64,000 nt of DNA from Lysobacter sp. (GTDB taxonomy: Bacteria > Pseudomonadota > Gammaproteobacteria > Xanthomonadales > Xanthomonadaceae). Location of the stretch: contig DAHUXS010000013.1 of assembly GCA_027306995.1 (NCBI GenBank), forward strand, positions 434,001-498,000, in the 5' to 3' direction. This document shows, in pieces, positions 35,301 through 43,124 of the stretch (its first letter is position 1; every line of letters starts with the position of its first letter). The notes under the pieces are model-generated. The model made no database searches, had not been told where the DNA came from, and saw nothing but the letters and a program-made list of their open reading frames with translations. The translations under genes and the position numbers were made by a program.

Positions 35301-36070
35301 TTCAAGCCGCCCGGCGGCATCTCGAATTCGTCGTCGCCCGGCAGGATGATCTGCTGCGCGAACGGATTGACGTCGACCGAGGCCGACGATTCCACCGTTT
35401 CTGCAATCGTCTTGAAGCCGACCCAGCGACCGGTGAAGCGCGACATCGCGAATCCGAGCAGGCCCATCTCGAGGATGTCCTGTACGCCGGCGGGATTGAG
35501 CACCGGCATCATCGCGCTGACGAATTCGTGTTCGCTGCCGTGCGGCAACGTCGACGACCGGCAGGCGTGGTCGTCGGCGGCCAGGGCCAGCACGCCGCCA
35601 TGCTTGGAAGTGCCGGCAGCGTTGGCGTGCTTGAACACGTCGCCGCAGCGATCCACGCCCGGACCCTTGCCGTACCACATGCCGAACACGCCATCGACCT
35701 TGGCGCCCGGGAACAGGTTGGTTTGCTGGGTGCCCCAGACCATGGTCGCGCCAAGGTCTTCGTTGAGGCCGGGCTGGAAACGCACGCCGTTCTTGTCGAG
35801 GTATTTGCGGGCGCGCCACAGCTCGAGGTCGAAGCCGCCCAGCGGCGAGCCGCGGTAGCCGCTGACGAAGCCGGCGGTGTTCAATCCGGCGGCGGTGTCG
35901 CGCAGGCGCTGCATCATCGGCAGGCGCACCAGCGCCTGGACGCCCGACAGGTAGATGCGGCCCTCGGTGCGCGTGTATTTGTCGTCGAGGGTGTAGTCGC
36001 GGTCGTTGACGCCGTGGGTCAGGGTGCCCTTGGCGGATTCGGGGGAGGAAAGCTCTGCGGTGCTGGTCAT
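32378..36070 (-). CDS. Fused indolepyruvate ferredoxin oxidoreductase
   Basis: The 1230-residue enzyme fuses the alpha and beta/gamma parts of 2-oxoacid:ferredoxin oxidoreductases (thiamine diphosphate and [4Fe-4S]), oxidatively decarboxylating aryl pyruvates in amino-acid breakdown. The N-terminal pyrimidine-binding domain, the TPP-binding region (HMGGEGVTWAGQA), the CEGCGDCGEKSFC and CVEGFC iron-sulfur cysteines and the C-terminal gamma domain (ITGVGGTGVVTIGALLG) follow in order. ATG 36070 gives the family N-terminus; the open frame extends to 36181 but its extra residues look non-native. Such fused proteins occur in many proteobacteria. No electron-acceptor gene is adjacent. Confidence 0.93.
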   Translation of the reverse strand: MTSTAELSSPESAKGTLTHGVNDRDYTLDDKYTRTEGRIYLSGVQALVRLPMMQRLRDTAAGLNTAGFVSGYRGSPLGGFDLELWRARKYLDKNGVRFQPGLNEDLGATMVWGTQQTNLFPGAKVDGVFGMWYGKGPGVDRCGDVFKHANAAGTSKHGGVLALAADDHACRSSTLPHGSEHEFVSAMMPVLNPAGVQDILEMGLLGFAMSRFTGRWVGFKTIAETVESSASVDVNPFAQQIILPGDDEFEMPPGGLNIRWPDPPLDQEMRLHRYAVKAAQAFARANKLDRVVIDSPNARLGIVTTGKSYLDVLQALEYLGLDAKACADLGIRVYKVAMTWPLEPQGIRAFARGLQDILVVEEKHSFIESQMKELFYNFDGARPSIVGKFDESGEWILPSTGELTPARIAGVIAKRIQRFHDSEQIRNVLAWMEGKEGELALPRANFPRVPHYCSGCPHNSSTKVPEGSRASAGIGCHYMVTWMDRNTDTFTHMGGEGVTWAGQANFTDTPHIFQNLGDGTYFHSGSLAIRQSIAAGVNITYKILYNDAVAMTGGQPVDGTLSVPQIAHQMLAEGVHTIALVSDDITKWTRQRYLFPKEVEFHDRRELEAVQEQLRTVKGTSVLIYDQTCATEKRRRRKRGKMVDPNKRVVINSLVCEGCGDCGEKSFCVSVLPKETEFGRKRDIDQSNCNKDFSCVEGFCPSFVTVEGGQLKKGKRANVAHRLEDLPEPRFATDLDKPWNILITGVGGTGVVTIGALLGMAGHLEAKGSSVLDQTGLAQKGGAVTTHIRIARTPNDIHAVRIAAGEADLVLGCDMVVVNDYWALSKIRAGRTSVVLNTYEAMPGTFTTRPDMQFPAADIVAAVRTALDGAAPLTVDATELATALMGDAIAANLFILGYAWQKGLVPISFEALMRAVELNGAAVAMNKTAFAWGRLAAVDMPAVIEAAGIVRNAPTKAEATPHKLPMLAPTANEGHESGLSPTATYSESEIRRVPAHFDEGVAFLPLDDARLSRSLDEVIARRVGFLTDYQDGTYAERYRGFVNNVRDFEHRHAPGSTALTEAVARYLFKLMAYKDEYEVARLYTSGEFQRRIAQQFEGDVTLKFHLAPPLFAKKDAKGRLIKKQYGPWMMKAFKQLAKLKSLRGGTFDVFGYTEERKMERQLIEDYRATIETLLKTLDAGNVGLAAEIASVPEHIRGYGHVKEANFAKAKAREAELLKEWSNPLRVVQVA

Positions 36071-36239
36071 GCGTGCGGCCTCGCGCAGGCCCGGGCGCGC
36101 CGTGGAGGCGGGGTCGGGCGTGAAGGAAAGCGCAATTTTACCAGCCTGCGGTCTTTCGACGACTCGCGGCTCGCTTACCAAGCCCGTTTAGCGAGGCCGA
36201 TGCTAAGCTCCGGCCAGAGCCCAAAACAGGTGTTGGTGG

Positions 36240-36872
36240 ATGAAGACCGTACTGGTGGCAAGCTCCAAGGGTGGCGTCGGCAAGACGACACTTGCAACAA
36301 ACCTGGCCGCCCACGCGGCCGTGCACGGCAAGAATGCCGTGCTGATCGACGCCGATCCGCAGCATTCCGGGATGCGCTGGGCCGAACGCCGCGCCCATTT
36401 CGACAACGCGGTGCTGCCGGTCGACGGCACCCGCAAGCAGTGGACCAAGCGCATTCCCGATGACACCCAGCGGGTGGTGGTCGATACCCCGGCCGGCTCC
36501 CATCGCGACCTGCTCGACGAATTCCTCGAAAGCGCCGACGCCGTGGTGGTGCCGATCGGTCCGTCGGCGCTCGATATCGAAGCGACCGTGCATTTCCTCA
36601 ACGACCTCGCCGGCCATCCGCAGATCAAGAAGGGCAAGGTGCCGGTCGGCATCGTCGCCAACCGCCTGCGGCCGTGGACCAACGCCTCGCAGCAGGCAGT
36701 CGAGGTGATGCAGGGTTGGTCGATTCCGGTGGTCGGGCAATTGCGCGACAGCCAGGGCTACGTGATGATGGCCGGGCTGGGCCGCAGCCTCTTCGACTAC
36801 AACTCCGCGCAGATCCGCGAGCACCAGGCGGATTGGGCCCCGCTGCTGCAGTGGTTGAATCGCGCGCGCTAA
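36240..36872 (+). CDS. ParA-like ATPase without ParB partner
   Basis: The 210-residue protein is a small MinD/ParA-family ATPase with deviant Walker A SKGGVGKTT (9-17), Walker B VVVDTPAG and the switch-type Asp-Pro-Gln segment IDADPQHSG. Signature Lys is in place. ParA orphans of this size often position cellular cargo, but none is identifiable here. No ParB or parS-like repeat is seen next to it. Its stop overlaps the end of a convergent gene by 4 bases. Confidence 0.88.
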   Translation: MKTVLVASSKGGVGKTTLATNLAAHAAVHGKNAVLIDADPQHSGMRWAERRAHFDNAVLPVDGTRKQWTKRIPDDTQRVVVDTPAGSHRDLLDEFLESADAVVVPIGPSALDIEATVHFLNDLAGHPQIKKGKVPVGIVANRLRPWTNASQQAVEVMQGWSIPVVGQLRDSQGYVMMAGLGRSLFDYNSAQIREHQADWAPLLQWLNRAR

Positions 36873-37732
36873 AAACGCGCGCTCGGATCAAAGGCGATTT
36901 CCAGGTGGCGTTGGAATAACGGTTCATAGCCTGCGTAGGGCAGCTGCGCCTGCATGGCGGCCTGTTCCAGCCGAGCGCGTTCTCGCTCGGGCAGGTCGTC
37001 GCAATGCGTCAGCAAAATCCGCGTCGCCTTTGCGGTTTTGTCGTCATTGATCTGGTCGAGCACGATCAGGCAGCCGGGCGGACTGTCGATCCCGCCTAGG
37101 GATCGCCATTGGTTAAGGATCGCCGCGTGCACGGCGAGCAGATAGCCAGAATCGACCCGGGAGGCTGGAGCCTCCAAATCATGGGCGCCAGCACTGGCGG
37201 GAAGAGAGGCGGCCGGCCTGCCGCCATTCTTGCTGCCGGGCGGCCGCTCGATCACCTCGTTCGGCGCGGTCGTGGCGACTTGTTCCGGGATGGCATCGAC
37301 GGTCGCAACGGGCGTGTTCGGCGGAAGCGGCTGGCTGGCAACTGGGGGAGTCTTGATCGTGACCTGCCGCCTGGTGGTGTCGAGAGGTAGGCGTCGCGCC
37401 GGCGTGACCACCGCTTTTGCCGCGGCTGGGCGAGCCACAAGCTCGATCCTGATTCGACCTTCTCCTTCAATGGCATTCCTCTGGCGGAAGGGCGGAGGCC
37501 ACCCTTCGCTGGCAGGCAATTGCAGGGCAAGGGCTAACGCGCACCCCTGAATCACCACGGCAGTCAGGATTGCGGCCATCCGATCGCGCGCTGGATCGTG
37601 GCTGGCGCGCGAATGTGCGCGAAATTTTGTTGCGAAGCAGCGGACATCAAGGGCGCGCGGCGCGCTTCGTTCCGTGAAATCTTGCAGCGCAGCATTCGAG
37701 CGCAGCCCATTTTTTTCAGAGTGAAATGCCAT
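36869..37732 (-). CDS. Membrane protein with TonB/TolA C-terminal-like domain
   Basis: The 287-residue protein has a cytosolic N-terminal 50 residues, a membrane helix (about 50-72, MAAILTAVVIQGCALALAL), a Pro/Ala-rich periplasmic linker and a C-terminal domain of about 90 residues (YLLAVHAAILNQWRSLGG to the end). That domain has the shape of TonB/TolA-C: a tyrosine-led helix with QW, a strand containing C..IV and a final FQRHLEIAFDP strand. It may transduce energy to an outer-membrane receptor; this is inference, as no ExbB/ExbD gene is near. ATG 37732 follows GAGGGTGCAA; a GTG two codons upstream is the alternative. Confidence 0.65.
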   Translation of the reverse strand: MAFHSEKNGLRSNAALQDFTERSAPRALDVRCFATKFRAHSRASHDPARDRMAAILTAVVIQGCALALALQLPASEGWPPPFRQRNAIEGEGRIRIELVARPAAAKAVVTPARRLPLDTTRRQVTIKTPPVASQPLPPNTPVATVDAIPEQVATTAPNEVIERPPGSKNGGRPAASLPASAGAHDLEAPASRVDSGYLLAVHAAILNQWRSLGGIDSPPGCLIVLDQINDDKTAKATRILLTHCDDLPERERARLEQAAMQAQLPYAGYEPLFQRHLEIAFDPSARF

Positions 37733-37763
37733 TTGCACCCTCGTTCATAGCCCGAATTTGTTG

Positions 37764-37801
37764 CATTTGAATCGATCTAAATACATTTGAAACGATCCAA
37801 A
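37764..37801. promoter_or_regulatory. Tandem 18-bp direct repeat upstream of the GH18-like gene
   Basis: CATTTGAATCGATCTAAA (37764-37781) and CATTTGAAACGATCCAAA (37784-37801) differ at two bases and are exactly 20 bp apart. Each half is itself imperfectly palindromic (TTTG...CAAA in the second copy). They lie in the divergent region between the TonB-like and GH18-like genes, about 84 bases before the latter's start. A LacI-type regulator is a reasonable candidate. Confidence 0.6.
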
Positions 37802-37884
37802 AGTTGACGTCGGAAATCGGAGAGTCGCATGTTCAGCCTGCATTTGCCGCAACAGTCCAACGAACCTTCTGTAGGAGGCAACTC

Positions 37885-39939
37885 ATGCAAGCAACGCGAT
37901 CGAAGTGCTGGGGTTTTCCCGGAGTGAGACACGTCCTTTCCGGCTTGACTGCCATGGCCTTACTGCTGGGCGGCATGGCGGCCTCCATGCCGGCTTCGGC
38001 GCAATATGTCGCCGTGTATGGCGGCGATCCGGCGACCGCTGGAGATGCCACCGGGCTCAAGAACGCCGGGTGGTCCGAATACATTCTGTGGGCCGGATAC
38101 ATCACGGCGTCCGGCGACCTTATCTTCAATGGCGATGGCAGCAGCAGCGCCTACGCATTGGTGAGCAATGGCACCTATGTGGGCAATACCAACTGGCCCA
38201 ATCTGTCCAGCCACATCACCACCATGAAGCAAGGCGCGGTGAAGCGCATTTCGCTAGCCATCTATCCGTCCAGTTTTTCCACCATCCAGACCTTGGTCAG
38301 CAATAGCGGGACCGGCCCCAGCAGTCCGCTGTACAAGACCTTTGCGGCGCTGAAGGCCAATCTTGCGGTCGATGCCATCGACATGGATGACGAGGGCAAC
38401 TACAACGCAAGCTCCGTCACGGCGTTTTCGGTAATGCTGGGAAACCTGGGCTACAAGGTCTCGATGGCGCCCTATACCAATTCCTCGTACTGGACATCGC
38501 TGGTCTCGAGCATCAACTCGCAGAAGCCGGGCACGGTCGACCTGATCCACCTCCAGGCCTATGACGGCGGTGCGTCGAACAGCCCGTGCTCGGGCTGGAA
38601 CTTCGGTAGCGTTCCGGTGATCGCCGGTGACTGGGATCAGCACGATTCTCCGACCTTCCAGTCGAAATTCGCCGGGTGGCATGCCCAATGCAATACCCAG
38701 GGCGGGTTCCTGTACCAGTACCACGACAACAGGAGCGGTAACGACTACAGCTACGCCTATTCGAACGGCACCGCCTACTTCGCCCAGGCGATTGCCGCCG
38801 GCATTGGCCAGACGGTGCCGGCAAATGTGCCGAACAGAATCGCCATATGGACGGATAGCACTGGTTATGACATCTACGGGGTCGGTGGTGGCCGCGGCAC
38901 CGGTCTGGATGGAAGCGGCTGGTCCTATTCCGCGAGCCAGCTCGGTTCGTCGATCACCTGGGGCAGTACTACGTTCACGCTCGCTGCTCCGAACCAGCTC
39001 AATGCGTGGAGCAATACCGCGATCCCGCTGACCAATGGCAACTATTACACCCTGCGTCTGCTGGGCACCGCCACGTCGGGCAACCAGGCGAACCAGACCT
39101 TCACGGTGAAATATACGGATGGCACCAGCGCCAGCTTCACCCAAAGTTTGAGTGATTGGTTTTCGTCGTCAACGTATTCGGGCGAGTCGGTGGTGAAAAC
39201 GATGAGCTACCGCAACAAATACGACGGCACCACGAACAGCGGCACGCTTCATCTGTACGGCTATGCGTTCGCGATCGATGGCACCAAGACGGTCGCGAGC
39301 GTGACGCTGCCGGCCAACGGCAACGTGGAAGTGCTCGCCTACGCCCTGGACTCCACGCCACCGCCACCGCCACCGCCGAGCGGAACGCAGGTCAACCTGG
39401 GGTCGTTCTTCAATCGCGGTGGCATCTATACCGATGGCACGAAATTCGGCTCGTGCTTCGTCAGTTGCAGCGGCGGCGGCTTGGACAACGGGGGCTACGC
39501 TTATTCATCCAGCCTGCTCGGGCCCTCGACCATGCTCAATGGCGTCGTCTTCAACTATGGAGCGGCGAACACGAACAATGATGTCAGTGCGGCGGCTCAG
39601 ACGATCACGTTGCCGGCCGGCCAGTTCTCCTCTCTGAAGATCATGGGAACCGCGGTGGGTGGACCCCAGACCGCGCAAGCATTCGTCGTGACCTACGCGG
39701 ACGGCACCACGGCGACCTTCACCCAGAGCCTGAGCGACTGGTACACATCGCAAAACTACGCAGGAGAAACCAGGGCGGTTCAGATGGCTTATCGTGACAC
39801 CAACAACGGGGGACGCGACACCCGCATCTTCAACCTCTACAACTACTCTTTTGCGTTGAACAGCACGAAGTCGGTCCAGAGCATCAAGCTGCCGAACAAT
39901 GCGAATGTGCAGATCCTTGCCATGACGCTCGTGCCGTAA
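37885..39939 (+). CDS. Secreted GH18-like glycosidase with two C-terminal beta modules
   Basis: The 684-residue protein has a signal peptide (cleaved near MPASAQ) and a GH18-like catalytic region (about 45-340). The family catalytic motif is visible as DAIDMDDE (163-170), matching DxxDxDxE with Glu170 as the putative acid. Two similar beta modules follow (about 345-515 and 525-684), both containing FTQSLSDW and a C-terminal NVEVLAYAL/NVQILAMTL strand, joined by a Pro-rich linker (PPPPPPP). The overall role is probably extracellular chitin or peptidoglycan-related glycan cleavage. AGGAGG precedes ATG 37885; an upstream ATG lacks a site. The nag locus lies just beyond. Confidence 0.8.
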   Translation: MQATRSKCWGFPGVRHVLSGLTAMALLLGGMAASMPASAQYVAVYGGDPATAGDATGLKNAGWSEYILWAGYITASGDLIFNGDGSSSAYALVSNGTYVGNTNWPNLSSHITTMKQGAVKRISLAIYPSSFSTIQTLVSNSGTGPSSPLYKTFAALKANLAVDAIDMDDEGNYNASSVTAFSVMLGNLGYKVSMAPYTNSSYWTSLVSSINSQKPGTVDLIHLQAYDGGASNSPCSGWNFGSVPVIAGDWDQHDSPTFQSKFAGWHAQCNTQGGFLYQYHDNRSGNDYSYAYSNGTAYFAQAIAAGIGQTVPANVPNRIAIWTDSTGYDIYGVGGGRGTGLDGSGWSYSASQLGSSITWGSTTFTLAAPNQLNAWSNTAIPLTNGNYYTLRLLGTATSGNQANQTFTVKYTDGTSASFTQSLSDWFSSSTYSGESVVKTMSYRNKYDGTTNSGTLHLYGYAFAIDGTKTVASVTLPANGNVEVLAYALDSTPPPPPPPSGTQVNLGSFFNRGGIYTDGTKFGSCFVSCSGGGLDNGGYAYSSSLLGPSTMLNGVVFNYGAANTNNDVSAAAQTITLPAGQFSSLKIMGTAVGGPQTAQAFVVTYADGTTATFTQSLSDWYTSQNYAGETRAVQMAYRDTNNGGRDTRIFNLYNYSFALNSTKSVQSIKLPNNANVQILAMTLVP

Positions 39940-40008
39940 CAATCGACGCAGACGCTGGCAATCGCGACGATCGCCAGCGTGTTTCCCTGCATTCCGTGTC
40001 CCTGGAAG

Positions 40009-40032
40009 AGCCCCGGTAGTACGGGGCTTTTT
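40009..40032. terminator. Rho-independent terminator
   Basis: AGCCCCG (40009-40015) and CGGGGCT (40022-40028) with a short loop, followed by TTTTT and preceded by AA. It lies between the GH18-like gene (plus) and nagA (minus), so it may serve both. Confidence 0.85.
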
Positions 40033-40053
40033 CATTGGGCTCAACTACGCGAA

Positions 40054-41184
40054 TCAGCGCCCGTCGATCCACGTTCCCCTGACCTGCAGGTCGCGGTCGA
40101 GCCACGCCAGGTCGGCACGGTAGCCGGGCGCGATCTTCCCGAGTTCGTCGCCCAGCCGGAGGAATTCCGCCGGATATTGCGCGGCCATGCGGCAGGCTTC
40201 GTCCAGCGGCAGGCCGAGGCGTTGCACGGTGTTGCGCACCGCGCCGGCCATGTCGAGCGCCGAGCCGGCGAGCCCGCCTTCGGCGGTGGTGCACTTGCCG
40301 TCGCGGCAGGTCATCGGAATGCCGTAGAGGGTGAAGTCCTCGCGTTCGCCGCCGACTGGCGGCATCGCGTCGGTGACCAGCATCATCTTGCCGCGCGGTT
40401 TGGCGGCGATGGCGATGCGCAGCGGCGCGTCGTCGACGTGATAGCCGTCGACGATGATTCCGCACCAGCTGTCGGGATCGTCGATCGAGGCGCCGACCCC
40501 GCCCGGCGCGCGGCTGCCCATCGGCGTCATTGCGTTGAACAGATGGGTGACGCCACGGACGCCAGCGGCGAAGGCATCGCTCAATTGTTCGTACGTGGCC
40601 GCAGTGTGCCCGGCGCAGACCAGCACACCGCGTTCGGCCAGGGCATGCAGCGTTTCCGTGGCGAAACGTTCCGGGGCCAGCGTGACCATGGTCGCGCCGT
40701 TGGCGAGCGAAGCGACGAGATCGAGCTCCGAGGCGTCCGGGGTGTGGAACTTGTGCGGATCGTGCACGCCCTTGCGCGCTTCGGCCAGCCACGGGCCTTC
40801 GAGATGGATGCCGAGCACACCCGGGACGCCTTGTTCGATCGCGTCATGCACGGCGGCGATCGCATCGCGCATCACCGACACGTCGTCGCTGATCAGCGTC
40901 GGCATCAGGCCGGTGGTGCCGTACTTGCGGTGCGCTTCGGCGATGCGACGCACGCCGTCGACCGTCGGCGTGTCGTTGAGCAGGACGTCGCCGCCACCGT
41001 TGACTTGCGTATCGATGAAGCCGGGGACGAGGAAGCCGTCCTCGAGATCAACCACCGTCGCGCCGGCGACATGCAGGCCGCGCGCGAGGACGACGATGCG
41101 CCCCTCTTCGACCAGCACGTCGAGGCCGCGTTCGAAGCCGCGCGGCGTGAGGACTTGTCCATTGCGGAAGACGAGTGCGTTCAT
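40054..41184 (-). CDS. nagA: N-acetylglucosamine-6-phosphate deacetylase
   Basis: NagA removes acetate from GlcNAc-6-phosphate. The 376-residue protein has the amidohydrolase metal motif HLEGPW with catalytic Glu, GHTAATYEQ, HLFNAMTPM, DGYHVD and the catalytic Asp in VTDAM. It ends the minus-strand nagQ-nagB-nagA operon; 4 bases separate it from the NagB-II stop. ATG 41184 is the family start; the open frame runs further upstream inside the neighbour. Confidence 0.95.
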   Translation of the reverse strand: MNALVFRNGQVLTPRGFERGLDVLVEEGRIVVLARGLHVAGATVVDLEDGFLVPGFIDTQVNGGGDVLLNDTPTVDGVRRIAEAHRKYGTTGLMPTLISDDVSVMRDAIAAVHDAIEQGVPGVLGIHLEGPWLAEARKGVHDPHKFHTPDASELDLVASLANGATMVTLAPERFATETLHALAERGVLVCAGHTAATYEQLSDAFAAGVRGVTHLFNAMTPMGSRAPGGVGASIDDPDSWCGIIVDGYHVDDAPLRIAIAAKPRGKMMLVTDAMPPVGGEREDFTLYGIPMTCRDGKCTTAEGGLAGSALDMAGAVRNTVQRLGLPLDEACRMAAQYPAEFLRLGDELGKIAPGYRADLAWLDRDLQVRGTWIDGR

Positions 41185-41188
41185 GACA

Positions 41189-42232
41189 TCAGACCGTTTC
41201 GGTGACTTTGTTGAGATGCGGCGGCACGTCGGGATTGTGGCCGCGCGCGATCGCCAATGCATTGGCGGCGCGATAGAACGCCTGCACCGTCAGCAGTGGC
41301 GTCACCGCGGGATGCGGCGAGCGCGGCAATGGCAGCACGCCATCGCCGATCGTGCCCGGTCGCGCCAGCCAGACCGGAGCGCCGCGGGCGCGGAACTCCT
41401 CGGCGACCGCCGCAGTGCTGGCGCCGGTGTCGTCGTCCTGCGCGAACACCAGCACCGGGAAATCGGGGCCGACGATCGCCATCGGGCCATGCTTCACTTC
41501 CGCCGACGAGAACGCCTCGGCGTGCAGGCCGCAGGTTTCCTTGAACTTGAGCGCGGCTTCCTGCGCGGCGGCGAGTCCGAGCCCGCGCCCGATCACGAAC
41601 AGGCTGCGCGCCAGGCGCAAGCCGCCAACCAGCGACGACCAATCCTCCCGCCAGGCATCGCGCAGTGCGTCGGGCAGCGATTGCGTTGCCGCCAGCAGGT
41701 CGACGTCGCCGCTCCAGTGTGCGGTGAGTTGCAGCAGCGCCGCCAGCGAACACAGATAGCTCTTGGTCGCGGCCACGCTGTTCTCTGGCCCCGCGTGCAG
41801 CGGGATCACGGTGTCGGCGAGCTTGGCCAGCGGCGAATCGGCGACGTTGACCAGCGCAACCACCATGGCGCCGGCGGCCTTGGCGATTTCGGCGTTGCGC
41901 AGCAGGTCGGGACTCTTGCCCGATTGCGAGATGGCGATGAACAGCGCACCTTCGAGTTTCGGCGCGACCGCGTACACCGATCCCACCGATGGCGAAGCCG
42001 ATGCGGTCACGAGGCCGAGCGTGGTCTCGAACAGGTATTTGCCATAGGTGGCGGCGTGGTCGGAACTGCCGCGCGCGCAGGTGACGATGAAGCGCGGCGG
42101 TTGCGCACGCAGTCGCGTGACCAGCGCCTCGATCGCCGGGGCGTTGGCGGCGAACTGGCGGGCCACGGCGTCGGCGGTTTCCGCGGCCTCCGCGTGCATC
42201 TGGGTGGTGTCGGGATCGGGCAGTCGAGTCAT
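41189..42232 (-). CDS. nagB-II: Glucosamine-6-phosphate deaminase, SIS type (NagB-II)
   Basis: The 347-residue protein contains two SIS (sugar isomerase) domains like the C-terminal half of GlmS, but no glutaminase domain; NagB-II enzymes of this kind deaminate glucosamine-6-phosphate to fructose-6-phosphate. Visible features are CARGSSDHAATYGKYL and SISQSGKSPDL-like ISQSGKSPD in SIS1, and GRGLGLAAAQEAALKFKET with ESEV-like AEVKHGP in SIS2. It sits between nagQ and nagA in one operon. ATG 42232 chosen by family alignment. Confidence 0.93.
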   Translation of the reverse strand: MTRLPDPDTTQMHAEAAETADAVARQFAANAPAIEALVTRLRAQPPRFIVTCARGSSDHAATYGKYLFETTLGLVTASASPSVGSVYAVAPKLEGALFIAISQSGKSPDLLRNAEIAKAAGAMVVALVNVADSPLAKLADTVIPLHAGPENSVAATKSYLCSLAALLQLTAHWSGDVDLLAATQSLPDALRDAWREDWSSLVGGLRLARSLFVIGRGLGLAAAQEAALKFKETCGLHAEAFSSAEVKHGPMAIVGPDFPVLVFAQDDDTGASTAAVAEEFRARGAPVWLARPGTIGDGVLPLPRSPHPAVTPLLTVQAFYRAANALAIARGHNPDVPPHLNKVTETV

Positions 42233-42263
42233 CGGGTTCGATTCGGAAAAGAAGAAAGTGGAA

Positions 42264-43007
42264 TCATTCGGCGTGCAGCTCGGCCACGAAGTCGTAGGCA
42301 TCGCCGCGGTAGAAGGAACGGGTGAACTCGACCACGCGGCCATCGGCCAGGAAGGCGCGGCGTTCGATGAACAATCCCGGGCTGCCTTCCGGCAACTGCA
42401 TCAGGCGCGCCTGCTCGGCGTCGAAGGCGATCGCGCGCAGTCGCTGCAATGCCCGCACCGGACGGATGCCGCGCGCGGCGAAGGCTTCGTACAACGACGG
42501 GCCGATTTCGGCGGAATCGGGCAGCACCGATTGCGGCACCGTGGTGCGTTCGAGCGCCAGCGGTTGTCCGGAGGCGGTGCGCAGGCGGTAGCTGCGCACC
42601 ACCAGCGCGCCGGGCGACAGGTTGAGCGCCATCGCTTCTTCCGGCGTGACTTCGCCGATGCCGTGTTCGATCACTTGCGAGCGCGGATCGAGGCCGCGCG
42701 CGCGCAGGTCGTTGGTGAAGCTGGTGAGCAGCGAGAACGATTTGACGATGCGCTCGGCGACGAAGGTTCCGGCGCCCTGGCGCTGCACCAGTAAACCTTC
42801 GGCAACCAGTCCCGAGATCGCCTTGCGCACTGTGACACGCGAGACATCGAGCAATTTCGCCAGATCGCGTTCGCCGGGCAGGGCCTGCTGCGGCTCCAGC
42901 TCGCCGTTCTCGATCGCGTGTTGCAGGGTCCGCCGCAGGTGCTGGTAGGCCGGCGCCCGGCGGGCGTCGCGCTGGCGCTGGAATTCGGCGGCGAGATAGG
43001 GTTCCAT
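42264..43007 (-). CDS. nagQ: GntR/HutC-family regulator of the nag genes (NagQ-like)
   Basis: The 247-residue regulator has a GntR winged helix-turn-helix (ERDLAKLLDVSRVTVRKAISGL) and a UTRA effector domain (about 90-240), the NagQ/YvoA/DasR type that senses GlcNAc-6-phosphate or glucosamine-6-phosphate. It is the first gene of the nagQ-nagB-nagA operon and divergent to a HAD hydrolase; two NagQ boxes lie in the intergenic region. ATG 43007 chosen; longer open frame upstream is intergenic. Confidence 0.92.
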   Translation of the reverse strand: MEPYLAAEFQRQRDARRAPAYQHLRRTLQHAIENGELEPQQALPGERDLAKLLDVSRVTVRKAISGLVAEGLLVQRQGAGTFVAERIVKSFSLLTSFTNDLRARGLDPRSQVIEHGIGEVTPEEAMALNLSPGALVVRSYRLRTASGQPLALERTTVPQSVLPDSAEIGPSLYEAFAARGIRPVRALQRLRAIAFDAEQARLMQLPEGSPGLFIERRAFLADGRVVEFTRSFYRGDAYDFVAELHAE

Positions 43008-43015
43008 CCAGAAAC

Positions 43016-43033
43016 AATACCAATGAGATACCA
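43016..43033. promoter_or_regulatory. NagQ box 1
   Basis: On the minus strand this reads TGGTATC-TCAT-TGGTATT, matching the Xanthomonas NagQ-box rule of two TGGTATT copies separated by 4 bases. It lies 8 bases upstream of the NagQ start codon, consistent with autorepression. Confidence 0.72.
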
Positions 43034-43064
43034 AAATGGCAAATAATGGCCGTATTGTGACAAT

Positions 43065-43082
43065 TGGTATTTGATTGGTCTG
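43065..43082. promoter_or_regulatory. NagQ box 2
   Basis: TGGTATT-TGAT-TGGTCTG on the plus strand; the second copy has two mismatches. It lies 43 bases upstream of the HAD gene start and on the opposite strand from box 1, as expected for a shared divergent promoter. Confidence 0.65.
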
Positions 43083-43124
43083 ATTCGTGCTAGGATGATC
43101 CATCGCGACAAATCAGGAGTCCAG

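Noticed and set aside
32471-36463. 1330-residue open frame on the plus strand antisense to the oxidoreductase
   Set aside because: A GC-rich shadow frame of the well-supported indolepyruvate oxidoreductase; no ribosome-binding site and low-complexity, Arg/Val/Asp-rich translation.
36240-36872. Plasmid or phage partition locus
   Set aside because: ParA has no ParB partner, no iterons or parS repeats are seen and neighbours are ordinary chromosomal genes.
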